Origin: Flavobacteriales bacterium
Lineage (GTDB): Bacteria; Bacteroidota; Bacteroidia; Flavobacteriales_G; Salibacteraceae
Reading direction: 5' to 3'
DNA length: 60,257 nt
Assembly: GCA_013204105.1 (NCBI GenBank)
Contig: JABMOM010000046.1
Coordinates: forward strand, 1-60,257
Below, piece by piece: positions 41,838 through 50,413 of the stretch. The notes beneath the pieces were generated by a model that searched no databases, was not told where the DNA came from, and saw nothing but the letters and a program-made list of their open reading frames with translations. How positions within the stretch are numbered: position 1 is the first letter of the stretch; each line of letters opens with the position of its first letter. The position numbers were made by a program, and so were the translations under genes.

Positions 41838-42407
41838 CTAAGAATCTTCTTTCTCCGGCTCCACCATCGCGGAGATCTTCAGGACCGTCTCACCCGGCTC
41901 CGTATTTGCTGTGATGGTGACCGTTTTAGATTGACTACCTCGCTGGGTGCCAGGCTTGTACACTACTTCAATCTGAGCCGTCTCCCCAGGAGCTACCGGT
42001 TCCTTAGGATACTTTGGCACGGTGCACCCGCACGATCCTTTTGCATCTTGGATGATCAATTGGTTGGGTCCCGTATTGACAAACTTGAATATATGCTTGT
42101 TCTCAGAATTCTGCTTGATGGTCCCAAAATCGTGCTCCATTTGTTCGAAAGCGAGCGTAGTAGGTGGACCAGCTGGTTTTGCTGGTTGAACCACTTCGGT
42201 ATTACCGGTGGGTGCATCGAAGGTCTTGCTTACCGTGTTGGGAGCTTCAAATTGACCATCCGCACGGGATGATTCTACCAGAGCTGTATTTGAGCTCGGT
42301 GTGTCGATCACTCTGCCGGATCCACTGTTTGTGAATACGAAGTAAGTATTGATAAGCGTCAACGCTGCAACGCCGTACAAGATGTAATCTTTGATCTTAT
42401 CGTTCAT
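41838..42407 (-). CDS. DUF1573 domain-containing protein
   Basis: A 189-residue protein with one N-terminal membrane anchor (residues about 8-24), a Ser/Pro-rich linker and a DUF1573 domain at about 95-185: MEHDFGTIKQ, then a CGCTVPKYPKEPVAPGE segment (the SCGCT motif typical of the family), then KTVTITANTEP. Such domains are Ig-like and face the periplasm. Function unknown; the CGC motif suggests metal or disulfide chemistry. It is followed by a strong terminator. Confidence 0.9.
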   Translation of the reverse strand: MNDKIKDYILYGVAALTLINTYFVFTNSGSGRVIDTPSSNTALVESSRADGQFEAPNTVSKTFDAPTGNTEVVQPAKPAGPPTTLAFEQMEHDFGTIKQNSENKHIFKFVNTGPNQLIIQDAKGSCGCTVPKYPKEPVAPGETAQIEVVYKPGTQRGSQSKTVTITANTEPGETVLKISAMVEPEKEDS

Positions 42408-42440
42408 GTTTGTTTTGTTTGATTGCGAATGTAATGCTTG

Positions 42441-44045
42441 CTAACGAAGTCCTAATTCTTTCACCGTACCTTCATTGATTGCTGCGAGCGTGGCTACCAC
42501 GTCGTCGTCATAAGCCGTCATGGCCTGATAGAATGCTTCCCTACCAAATACGTATCGGGCGAGTGGAATCTTGACGAATCGTTCTACCATTTCAGCATGT
42601 GCTTCAAGGGCTCCATCCTCTATTTCTATGCCTCGTTTAGCAATAAAACGCTCAATGGACGTCAGCTGCTCTGCTCCCAAATGGAAATCTTGTATGAAGG
42701 CATTCACATTGCCTGATGCATCCTTTATTAGCTCTCCTTCCTTCAAAGCCAGGTCAAGGGCAAAACCATCAAACAGGCTACTGCGTCGCATGGCAATGAT
42801 CACTTCAGGGTAATGGGTCGTATCCTGCGAAACAAAGACGTCAGGTACGATGCCACCTCCTCCATATACTTTTCGCTTGGAAGGGGTGAAATAAATCAGG
42901 CTATCCACAATGTCTATGGAGTCCGCAGACAACAACTCTCCGCTGAGGGTGCGTTGCCGAATCTCCTCTCTGTATACATCTACTCCTTGTTCATAGGGGC
43001 GCTGAATGCTCCGTCCAGTAGGGGTGTAATAGCGTGAGATGGTCAAGCGCATCGCCGACCCATCGCTGAACTCTACCGTACGTTGCACCAATCCTTTGCC
43101 ATACGACCTACGACCAATGATTAAGCCTCTATCCAAGTCTTGGATCGCGCCTGCGAGGATCTCACTGGCAGAAGCCGAATTTGCATCGATGAGCAAATAC
43201 AACGCGCCGTCGGTATACCTTCCTCCTGAGTTAGCAAAGGTTTCGCGCTTGTCTTGATGCAAACCTTGGGTATAAACGATCAACTTGCGATCCTCAAGAA
43301 ACTCATCGGCGATCTTTATCGCCATATTCAAGTACCCACCGCCATTTCCACGGAGGTCGAGGATGAGGTTCTTTACCTTTTCTTTCTTCAGTTCATCCAA
43401 TCCATCCCTAAAATCGGAGAGACTTGAAGCGCTGAACCGCTCCAATTTGATGTATCCGGTACGATTGTCGATCATGAAACTCGCGGGTACGCTGCTTACT
43501 TCGACCTCACTTCGCTCGATGATGAGGGTCATCGAGCGCCGATCCGGATGGTTTCTAAGGATGTCAAATTCCATTTCATCGCTTTCCGCTGCCTTGATCT
43601 TTCGCGAGACATTTCTAGATGAAATATCGATGCCCGAAATCGTATCATCGGCAATGGCAATGATCTGATCACCCATTAATATGCCCGTTTTCTCAGCCGC
43701 CCCTCCAGGGATCAACTCCAAAATGGTCATGGTATCATTAATCATGAGAAAGCGTACCCCAATGCCCTTGAACTTTCCTTTGAGGGGCTCATTCGCGCGC
43801 TCATAAGCGTCTTTGTCTAAATACACGGAATGAGGATCCAATTCTTCCAGCATTCTTCGCATCCCTTCTTCTACGATGGCTTTGGTCTCCACTTCATCTA
43901 CGTAGTTCTGATCCAGGTTTTTCAGGAACTTCTCAAGCTTTTCGATATCGTTTTCAATATCGTTTTGAGCCCTTATCGCCGATGGCGAAAAAACGCTCAA
44001 TACGAAAACCAACAACACAGAGATGGGAATGGATCTAAGAATCAT
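42441..44045 (-). CDS. S41 family C-terminal processing protease (CtpA type)
   Basis: A 534-residue periplasmic serine protease. A signal sequence (ILRSIPISVLLVFVLSVF) is followed by a PDZ domain (about residues 75-170, KFKGIGVRFL and GDQIIAIADD), then the S41 catalytic core: NLILDLRGNGGGYL, the nucleophile in DANSASASEILAGA at about 288-299, and the Lys base in RRSYGKGLVQ near 317. It would trim the C-termini of exported proteins. The C-terminal 110 residues form an extra helical region. Start 44045 gives the correct signal peptide; a 12-residue longer frame is unlikely. Gap to the next minus-strand gene, 60 bases. Confidence 0.9.
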   Translation of the reverse strand: MILRSIPISVLLVFVLSVFSPSAIRAQNDIENDIEKLEKFLKNLDQNYVDEVETKAIVEEGMRRMLEELDPHSVYLDKDAYERANEPLKGKFKGIGVRFLMINDTMTILELIPGGAAEKTGILMGDQIIAIADDTISGIDISSRNVSRKIKAAESDEMEFDILRNHPDRRSMTLIIERSEVEVSSVPASFMIDNRTGYIKLERFSASSLSDFRDGLDELKKEKVKNLILDLRGNGGGYLNMAIKIADEFLEDRKLIVYTQGLHQDKRETFANSGGRYTDGALYLLIDANSASASEILAGAIQDLDRGLIIGRRSYGKGLVQRTVEFSDGSAMRLTISRYYTPTGRSIQRPYEQGVDVYREEIRQRTLSGELLSADSIDIVDSLIYFTPSKRKVYGGGGIVPDVFVSQDTTHYPEVIIAMRRSSLFDGFALDLALKEGELIKDASGNVNAFIQDFHLGAEQLTSIERFIAKRGIEIEDGALEAHAEMVERFVKIPLARYVFGREAFYQAMTAYDDDVVATLAAINEGTVKELGLR

Positions 44046-44105
44046 GCTTTCGAATTTACCGAAATAAGGGATTGACTGCATGCCGTTTAGAATTCAGTAA
44101 CAATT

Positions 44106-45113
44106 CTATTTAGGAAGGTGAAGCTCCAATCGAGCTGGCAGATGATCGGAATACCCTCCATAGAAGGCCGAGCTTCCATAAAATCGATTGGGATACAAGC
44201 GATGGTCGCGTTTATTCTCGTACATCATCCAATCATACCAAACGAAATCACCCCGTCTAGGATCAGGTGACCAGCTGTGATAATACAGTAAACGTCGATT
44301 GACAAGAATGTGATCCAAGACAGCCCACTCACTTCTGTAAACGTGACTTCCAGCGTCTAACTCCAAATACTGTTCGTGCATGTTCACAAGGCAAGGGTCA
44401 TGCTTTGGATCATCACACTTGCTGAGTTGAAGTACACTCTCGTCGTCTGGATGATCGTTCAAATCACCCATTAAAAGGACAGAGCACTCAGGGTATTCTT
44501 GTGAAACGGAATCGATCAAATCCATGCAATTGCGCGAAGCGATCATGCGTTTTTCATTAGATGCTTCCCGTCCACCGTACCGAGAAGGCCAATGATTCAC
44601 GAGCACCAGAAACGGATACTCGGTGTAGTTTTCTTTCAAAACCGCCCAAAGTATCCCCCGCGTAGATTCAGATCTCCCTCCAAGTTCTATGCGTCTCAAT
44701 CCAGCATGCAGGATGCTGAATTGAATGGTATCATACATCAGCGCGTTATCAATCCCCCGGCGATCTGGTGACTCAAAATGGATGATCGCAAGATGATGTG
44801 GTACACCAATGTTCGACCTAAGGCCTTCCAGCACTCTTAGGTTCTCCACTTCACAGAGGCCCAACAATTCAGGACTAGCGCCGTTAAAACTTGAATCAAT
44901 GACCTTCCCAAGGTGCTTCAATTTTAAAGCATATCGCGCTGCTGAGTGCTGCAATTTCCCGGCTGGTGTGTAGTCCTCGTCAAAGGTATCGGGAGCATCG
45001 ATCGTGTCAAATAAGTTCTCTGTATTGTAAAAGAGGACACGGATAACATCATCTTGGGCACATACGAAACCGGATGAAAACAGAAAGAAAAGAAGGTTGA
45101 TACACCTCCGCAT
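44106..45113 (-). CDS. Endonuclease/exonuclease/phosphatase family protein
   Basis: A 335-residue exported metal-dependent hydrolase. The EEP motifs are in order: FYNTENLFD, CEVEN, VLVNHWPSR, LLMGDLNDHP, and YSDHLPARLEL with the catalytic HLP. This combination is typical of large exported Bacteroidota EEP proteins of unknown substrate; phosphodiester cleavage is likely. A signal peptide (CINLLFFLFSSGFVCAQ) places it in the periplasm or outside. Start 45113 was chosen since it begins with the signal peptide; the earlier frame start adds 14 residues. Confidence 0.9.
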   Translation of the reverse strand: MRRCINLLFFLFSSGFVCAQDDVIRVLFYNTENLFDTIDAPDTFDEDYTPAGKLQHSAARYALKLKHLGKVIDSSFNGASPELLGLCEVENLRVLEGLRSNIGVPHHLAIIHFESPDRRGIDNALMYDTIQFSILHAGLRRIELGGRSESTRGILWAVLKENYTEYPFLVLVNHWPSRYGGREASNEKRMIASRNCMDLIDSVSQEYPECSVLLMGDLNDHPDDESVLQLSKCDDPKHDPCLVNMHEQYLELDAGSHVYRSEWAVLDHILVNRRLLYYHSWSPDPRRGDFVWYDWMMYENKRDHRLYPNRFYGSSAFYGGYSDHLPARLELHLPK

Positions 45114-45133
45114 GGTATCGATGACAACAAATG

Positions 45134-45156
45134 AAAAAGGTGGTCTAACGACCACC
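45134..45156 (-). terminator. Intrinsic terminator after the small Cys-rich gene
   Basis: GGTGGTC/GACCACC with a 4-base loop, followed by five Ts on the minus strand. It lies between the Cys-rich protein gene and the EEP gene. A -7-like TTCATTTG begins in its T-run (45135-45128). Confidence 0.8.
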
Positions 45157-45179
45157 CTATCCCATTCAATTAATGTGTT

Positions 45180-45455
45180 CTATTTCGCAGGCTCAGCACT
45201 AGCAGCACGCTTCTGGCGGGTGGTACCTTCCTTGTTTTTACCCGTGGCTTCTCCTTTGTCCTCACACGCTTTCTTCTCAGCGGGAGAACATGACTTTCCA
45301 GCCATTCCTGCACAGCAGCCCGCTTTGGGACTTGATGCGGGCTTCACTTGAACAACCGAGGGAGCTTTCTCACTAGAGGAGGACTGTTCAACTGACTGTC
45401 CTAACGCCATGCTGCTCACAAAAACGGTAGCAGCGATCAAAATCATCTTTTTCAT
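45180..45455 (-). CDS. Small exported Cys-rich protein
   Basis: A 91-residue product with signal peptide MKKMILIAATVFVSSMALGQ, a Ser-rich start, a Cys-rich centre (GCCAGMAGKSCSPAEKKAC, four cysteines within 18 residues) and a basic tail. Similar small CC-rich exported proteins are common in Flavobacteria and probably bind metal, but no enzyme family is involved. It begins 5 bases after the stop of the 725-residue SPOR-like protein gene, so it is in that operon, and ends before a terminator. Confidence 0.65.
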   Translation of the reverse strand: MKKMILIAATVFVSSMALGQSVEQSSSSEKAPSVVQVKPASSPKAGCCAGMAGKSCSPAEKKACEDKGEATGKNKEGTTRQKRAASAEPAK

Positions 45456-45460
45456 TGCAA

Positions 45461-47638
45461 TTACTTTAAGAGGTCAATGCCTTCATTGGCAGAAATGATA
45501 TTTCCATTGTACTCAGCTGCGATAAAGGCGTCTGGGAATCCAAACGCAATCAACTCATTCTTCAATCCACTCGCCTCGTCGTAGCTGTTAAATTCTCCGG
45601 TGAAATAGCGGGTTGCACCATCGTCACCTTCCCTTTGGTCGATGCGCCCTAAGCTCATCATCTTATCGAGGATATCTGTAGGTATCTGACCTGCATATGC
45701 CCCGACCTGTACCTTGAATTTCACTTTTCCAAAGTTGGCGGAATTGGCGCTATTCAACGGCACTACGTTGCTTGCTGGGGTAGCTCCCACATCTTGAAGT
45801 AAGGCCCTATTTCCTTGCTTGAATGGAATTACGTGTGCACCATCATGGCCTTTCTGAAGCAAATCAATCTTGCGCTCCGCTGCTTGCTGATAGGAAGTAA
45901 ATGCGCCAGAGTAATAACGGGTCAATCCATCCGCCGTGGTTATGACAAGTAGGTCATTCACGTCATCGAAAATGTCGTCTGAAAGCTTGTTCGCAAAGGC
46001 TCCAATTTGAATTCTGTACACGGAGACATCACCGTACTGTTCATCTGGAGCGGCTGTCAGACTTCGTTCATCAATTGGTCGATTGAGGGTGTACTCATTC
46101 TTACTCAAAATCAAACGCTCTGGTGGCGGCAAAGTCTTGTTCTTTTGGATCGCCTCGGTAACGCTCATGCCTAAGGTCTCTCGAGAAATCATATCCTGCT
46201 CAATGGTAGATACACGTGAGGTTTCGCCTTCTGCGCTTGTTTCCAATACGTCAGAGGTTGCAATACCGCTCGTTTCTAGATCGATCTTACGCTGCAAGGC
46301 ATCCGGCATGTTTTCAAAATTACCTACCTCAATAATCGTCTTACCATTTTCCTCTCGGGTGGTTACGTCTGGCATACTGAGCAGCACATTCGCTAAGCTA
46401 TCATCCACCCCTTCTTCAAACTCACCGATCTTAACCGTGAATTTCTTCTTTGGACGAATGGTCTTTCGCTCCACGGTCTCCTGGGAGTAACTGGTATTGG
46501 TATACTGGGAGTACATGCCACTTTCGTCCGTATACTCCAGGAACATTTGCTCGATCAGCTCGTCGGTAAGTGCAACGCCGTTCGTGTCCACCACGGCGTC
46601 TTCAGGCGAGTTTAATTCCAAGTCTCGGTAATCTGCAATGCCGTCACCGTCGCTATCCAATGGACAGCCGGCAGCATCGACTTCTACGCCGATTGGAGTG
46701 GATGGACAAAGGTCCTCCATATCTGGAATGCTATCCAGGTCGGTATCGGCCATGTCTCCACCAGAGAAGTCAGGAACTTCTTCATGCGGGACAGGCGTAA
46801 GATCATAGGTCAAACGCATGAATGTATGGAGGAACTTATCAGATCTCGTATTTCCTTGACGCACCCCCCTAGAGTCTTCTGTAACCCCATCGATGTAATC
46901 TGTGAAGGTCCAGTGGTATTCCATTCCCATCTGAAAGCTCGTCTTCTTGTTCATGATGAGATTGAATCCCACGCCCACAGGAATGGCAAATGCGCGCTCT
47001 GGGTAATTGCCTAGTCCATCAGCATTGCTGGCACGAATGTCTGTTTCATAGTGGTAATCACGGGTAATTTCAACGGCCGCTTCCAAGTATTCCTTCGCCT
47101 CAGGCAAATTACGTATCGTACCGTCTGACCAATAGAAATACGGATTACCGTAAGAGTCGATCAGATCCGTCTTGGAAAGGAACTCAAAAGCTTCAAACCC
47201 TACAGAAACGAAAGGTTCCAAGGAATGATCTGGCTTGAGTAAGTGTGAAAAATTATAGGATAAATTGACGCCTCCCGCGGTAATCTGGCTTTCAAAGTTC
47301 AGGTTGCGCTCGAGGGTCCTTTCGTCCGCCGCTAGTTTACCCCGCAGCATATAGAAATTCAAATCTAGGTAGCTCGTGATCGGCTGGGCCACGTTTACGT
47401 GAAAAGAAAGTTTGTTTTGAAAGGGATTGAAGTAACTCCTGCTGCCAACCAAATCACCTTGGTAGTTCATCATTCCACCGCCAATGGAAATACGAGGACG
47501 AATGTTCCATTCTGTCACTTCAGTGGAATCTTCAGACGAATCCGACTGAGACAGTGCCGTGGGCAACAGAAACATCATGCCGATCATCAGCAAAGCCAAA
47601 GGCCTACCGTAGAGGGAAAGATGGTCCTGGAGTCTCAT
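45461..47638 (-). CDS. Outer-membrane barrel protein with calcium-type repeats and three SPOR-like domains
   Basis: A 725-residue protein. After the signal peptide (residues 1-30) a beta-barrel-like domain runs to about 285 (SIGGGMMNYQGD, LTYDLTPV). Then two thrombospondin-type 3 calcium-binding repeats appear (DTDLDSIPDMEDLCP and DSDGDGIADYRD, about 297-338). The C-terminal half has three related SPOR-like modules at about 405-470, 545-620 and 645-725, each with a KV/RIQ(V/I)GxF strand, RYFTG/RYYSG and a Y-x-x-A helix. Such modules usually bind bare glycan strands of peptidoglycan. The layout would tie the outer membrane to the cell wall. Its upstream neighbour ends in the same module. Confidence 0.75.
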   Translation of the reverse strand: MRLQDHLSLYGRPLALLMIGMMFLLPTALSQSDSSEDSTEVTEWNIRPRISIGGGMMNYQGDLVGSRSYFNPFQNKLSFHVNVAQPITSYLDLNFYMLRGKLAADERTLERNLNFESQITAGGVNLSYNFSHLLKPDHSLEPFVSVGFEAFEFLSKTDLIDSYGNPYFYWSDGTIRNLPEAKEYLEAAVEITRDYHYETDIRASNADGLGNYPERAFAIPVGVGFNLIMNKKTSFQMGMEYHWTFTDYIDGVTEDSRGVRQGNTRSDKFLHTFMRLTYDLTPVPHEEVPDFSGGDMADTDLDSIPDMEDLCPSTPIGVEVDAAGCPLDSDGDGIADYRDLELNSPEDAVVDTNGVALTDELIEQMFLEYTDESGMYSQYTNTSYSQETVERKTIRPKKKFTVKIGEFEEGVDDSLANVLLSMPDVTTREENGKTIIEVGNFENMPDALQRKIDLETSGIATSDVLETSAEGETSRVSTIEQDMISRETLGMSVTEAIQKNKTLPPPERLILSKNEYTLNRPIDERSLTAAPDEQYGDVSVYRIQIGAFANKLSDDIFDDVNDLLVITTADGLTRYYSGAFTSYQQAAERKIDLLQKGHDGAHVIPFKQGNRALLQDVGATPASNVVPLNSANSANFGKVKFKVQVGAYAGQIPTDILDKMMSLGRIDQREGDDGATRYFTGEFNSYDEASGLKNELIAFGFPDAFIAAEYNGNIISANEGIDLLK

Positions 47639-47712
47639 TCCTTTAAGTTACATAGGGTTAAGAGACGCTAAGGTAGTGAAAGCCTCAACACGATACAATT
47701 TAATGTACTGCA

Positions 47713-49068
47713 TCACTTGAACCACTGCTGATTCGAGATCATCAGTGCCTCTTGAACCGTGATTCTTTCACCTGCATTATAAGCCGTCACAAATGGTCCT
47801 GGGAAATTGTGTTGGGCGGCTAGTAGGGATTCTCTTTTATCCCTTGCTTGCTTGTAAACGTTGAACTGACCTGTGATGTACTTCACCCACCCTTCATGGT
47901 TGTCAAGTACATAGGCCTCTTGAAATTTATATGTCTCTCGCAAGTATGTCTCTTCTACCACCTTATGCCCAGCGACGATCTGCACCTTGTATACGATGCC
48001 GGTTTCAGGTGAAGGAATGTCCGTAACCCTTTCTGGAATCACCGTTTCCTCTGCCGAAGCTGTCTGCTCAGGAATATTCACTTGCTCTTCCATTAGCTCT
48101 TCAACCTGGGGGTTAACCGCTTCGTCCGGGGTTGCCATTTGTTCTGGCTCCGCTTCATCTATTTGTGGAGTTTCTTCTGCTCCAACATCGGCGATTTCTA
48201 GATCAGACGAATCAGCTGACTGCTCTGGCGCTGTCACTTCCTCCACTTGAGCGATCGAGGCAGCTTCATCGATCTCAGTTCCCAAGATCGCTACCGTCTT
48301 TGTCTGATTCTCATCCAAGAATGCGAAATTACCTTCCATGGATTGCAGTTGAGCAAGCACATCACCGCTAGCTTTCACCGAGTAAGCTATTTTCAGCTGA
48401 TCTCCTTCCGGAATGCTCATCCAAACGAACTTGGCCTTTTCATCCACCTGGCTGAAGACTGATTTCTCTCCTGTCAACATTTCCGCTTCCGCTCCAGCAG
48501 GTAAATATTCTTCGAGCTTGGAAAATCCATAAATCCCTTGTTTGTCAATGGTGAGATCGACCCGATAGGATCCGCCACCTTCGTCCGTGACCTGACGCGA
48601 AACTTCCGCCAATGCTGGTAATTTCGCTTCCTCTACTTCGTCGCTGATGACTCGAACGGTTCGATTCGGTATGTCATAGCTCTTGCGCTCATTGTCTTGA
48701 ATGTAGGAGAATTTCCCTTCAACGACCGCTTGCTCAGGCGCATCTGCATAAGCAGTCAAGGCATAGGTAACCTTGACCTCATCTATCTCTGGTAGCGCCA
48801 TCCAGATGAACTTCATCTTGCCATCGGCGAATGTGAAGCTAGCTTCAGCCGTTTCCACTGGCTTGGCTTCAAAGCCTTCCGGAAAATCTTGTTGGTATTT
48901 GGCAAACCCGAAAAGGTCACCTTTTTTTATGATCACATCAACGATGTAGGTGGAGTCTTTCACCAACTCATCCGGGAGGTTCGACTCGATCTCGATCCCG
49001 TCCGAAAGGAAGATCGTCACGAAGGACATAGAGACGAGGTGAAATAGAAGGATGAGTTGCTTTAGCAT
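47713..49068 (-). CDS. Exported two-repeat protein with a SPOR-like C-terminus
   Basis: A 451-residue protein. After a hydrophobic N-terminus come two homologous beta-rich repeats at about 40-135 and 168-260; they share (I/T)I-K/D-K-x-x-(L/I)-(F/Y)-GF-(A/S)-K and AKF(V/I)WM-x-(I/L)PE. Then an acidic, Pro/Glu-rich linker (about 275-355), and finally a SPOR-like module of 90 residues (YKVQIVAGH, KYITGQFNVYKQARDK, GERITVQEAL). It precedes the barrel-SPOR gene by 74 bases on the same strand, so both may be one operon working at the cell wall. No catalytic motif. Confidence 0.75.
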   Translation of the reverse strand: MLKQLILLFHLVSMSFVTIFLSDGIEIESNLPDELVKDSTYIVDVIIKKGDLFGFAKYQQDFPEGFEAKPVETAEASFTFADGKMKFIWMALPEIDEVKVTYALTAYADAPEQAVVEGKFSYIQDNERKSYDIPNRTVRVISDEVEEAKLPALAEVSRQVTDEGGGSYRVDLTIDKQGIYGFSKLEEYLPAGAEAEMLTGEKSVFSQVDEKAKFVWMSIPEGDQLKIAYSVKASGDVLAQLQSMEGNFAFLDENQTKTVAILGTEIDEAASIAQVEEVTAPEQSADSSDLEIADVGAEETPQIDEAEPEQMATPDEAVNPQVEELMEEQVNIPEQTASAEETVIPERVTDIPSPETGIVYKVQIVAGHKVVEETYLRETYKFQEAYVLDNHEGWVKYITGQFNVYKQARDKRESLLAAQHNFPGPFVTAYNAGERITVQEALMISNQQWFK

Positions 49069-49178
49069 GTGTCCAAGGGATTGGTTTCCTTGGAAAACAA
49101 ATCTACCCCGCTATGCACGGGCCTTTCCGCACCCTAAGCCACAATTACAAACAGATTTCTGTTAATTGGTGAAAACGA

Positions 49179-49886
49179 TCAGAAGTTGGGCTTAATAACG
49201 GAACCGAGGTAGAACTCTCGAATAATATGCACGACTTCATCGGCATTATCCACCACTTGCAAGAGATCTAAGTCTTGAGGGGACACCATATTCTCCTCAA
49301 TCAAACGATCCTTGATCCAATCTATCAAACCACTCCAGTACTCTTTCCCGACTAATATAACGGGGAATCGATCACTCTTACCCGTTTGGATGAGGGTCAA
49401 AGCCTCGAAAAGCTCGTCCATGGTGCCAAAGCCACCCGGTAGCACTACGAAACCCTGGGCGTACTTCATGAACATCACTTTTCGTACGAAGAAATAATCA
49501 AAATGCATCAACTTATCCTTGTCGATGTAGCTGTTGGCTTCTTGCTCAAAAGGTAATTCGATGTTCAAGCCAACGCTATGGCCTTTTCCGCGCTTAGCTC
49601 CCTTGTTTGCCGCTTCCATAATGCCGCCGCTACCGCCGCTGATGATGCCGAAGCCTTCACGGGTAATCCGATACGAAATCTCCTCGGCTAGTGCATAGTA
49701 GGGATGATCCTCCTTTAGGCGTGCAGATCCAAACACGCTCACGCACGGTCCGATTTTGTACAAGGTCTGAAATCCCTCAACAAATTCAGCCATGATCTTG
49801 AATACCATCCAAGAGTCATTGGTCTTGATCTCATTCCACCCCTTTGGCTCAATAGAGTTTCCGTTCGAGTTTTCGTTTGTAGTCAT
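49179..49886 (-). CDS. LOG family protein (TIGR00730), nucleotide phosphoribohydrolase
   Basis: A 235-residue cytoplasmic protein with the two LOG signatures: SGGSGGIMEAANKGA (residues about 80-94) and LPGGFGTMDELFE (near 150). The family includes cytokinin-activating and general nucleotide 5'-monophosphate phosphoribohydrolases. The activity in bacteria is broad, so the physiological substrate is uncertain. It overlaps the stop of the upstream membrane protein gene by 4 bases (ATGA), suggesting cotranscription. Confidence 0.9.
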   Translation of the reverse strand: MTTNENSNGNSIEPKGWNEIKTNDSWMVFKIMAEFVEGFQTLYKIGPCVSVFGSARLKEDHPYYALAEEISYRITREGFGIISGGSGGIMEAANKGAKRGKGHSVGLNIELPFEQEANSYIDKDKLMHFDYFFVRKVMFMKYAQGFVVLPGGFGTMDELFEALTLIQTGKSDRFPVILVGKEYWSGLIDWIKDRLIEENMVSPQDLDLLQVVDNADEVVHIIREFYLGSVIKPNF

Positions 49887-50287
49887 GCTTGTTTTTTTCT
49901 AAGGACCAAAGAAAGGACTGCTGCACTGATGATGGCGATGAATAAAAACCCCATCGACTCCATGAATATCAGGGAAAGCACCCATTTCACATCAGGTACT
50001 CCTTCTGGAATACCTTCTAGGAACATTTCCTTAAAGACCAGCATCAGAAGACCATTGACCAAGGTTGCGAGTACAAGTGAGTTGAAAGCGCTTAAAAAGG
50101 CGAAACGAAAAGGGAAGAATGCCTCGTTTCTCGCCTTCAGTGGATAAATAATCAAAAAGCTACCCACCACTGCTACCAGTATCCATCTCCAAAGGGATGA
50201 TAGATCGGTCAAGTAAACAAATTGCAAGAGGATAGCGCCGAAGGAAACCATACCTAGAGGAATTCCGTATCTTAAGGAGTCAATCAC
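49883..50287 (-). CDS. Four-helix membrane protein, possibly DUF4199-like; start uncertain
   Basis: About 134 residues from a GTG at 50287, which begins right after a -7-like TATCCTTG and before MIDSLRYGIPLGM. The product has about four membrane segments separated by short loops and a helix shape akin to DUF4199 proteins, but no defining motif. An ATG at 50428 would extend it by 47 residues but would overlap the first codons of the divergent lipoprotein gene and read through a poorly coding stretch, so it was rejected. Its stop overlaps the start of the LOG gene. Confidence 0.6.
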   Translation of the reverse strand: MIDSLRYGIPLGMVSFGAILLQFVYLTDLSSLWRWILVAVVGSFLIIYPLKARNEAFFPFRFAFLSAFNSLVLATLVNGLLMLVFKEMFLEGIPEGVPDVKWVLSLIFMESMGFLFIAIISAAVLSLVLRKKQA

Positions 50288-50413
50288 GGCACAAGGATAA
50301 TCAAGAATATTGCAAAAAAGGGCCGTTGGCGCTTCCAGCAAAGCCAATTTCTCAGAATTCAGATATTCGCGCCTAACTATAGTACGCAGTACGTCGTCTA
50401 CTAGGACGAAAGC

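Noticed and set aside
43285-43668. A 127-codon Ser/Arg-rich frame on the plus strand
   Set aside because: Antisense to the S41 protease; composition typical of the reverse complement of a coding region.
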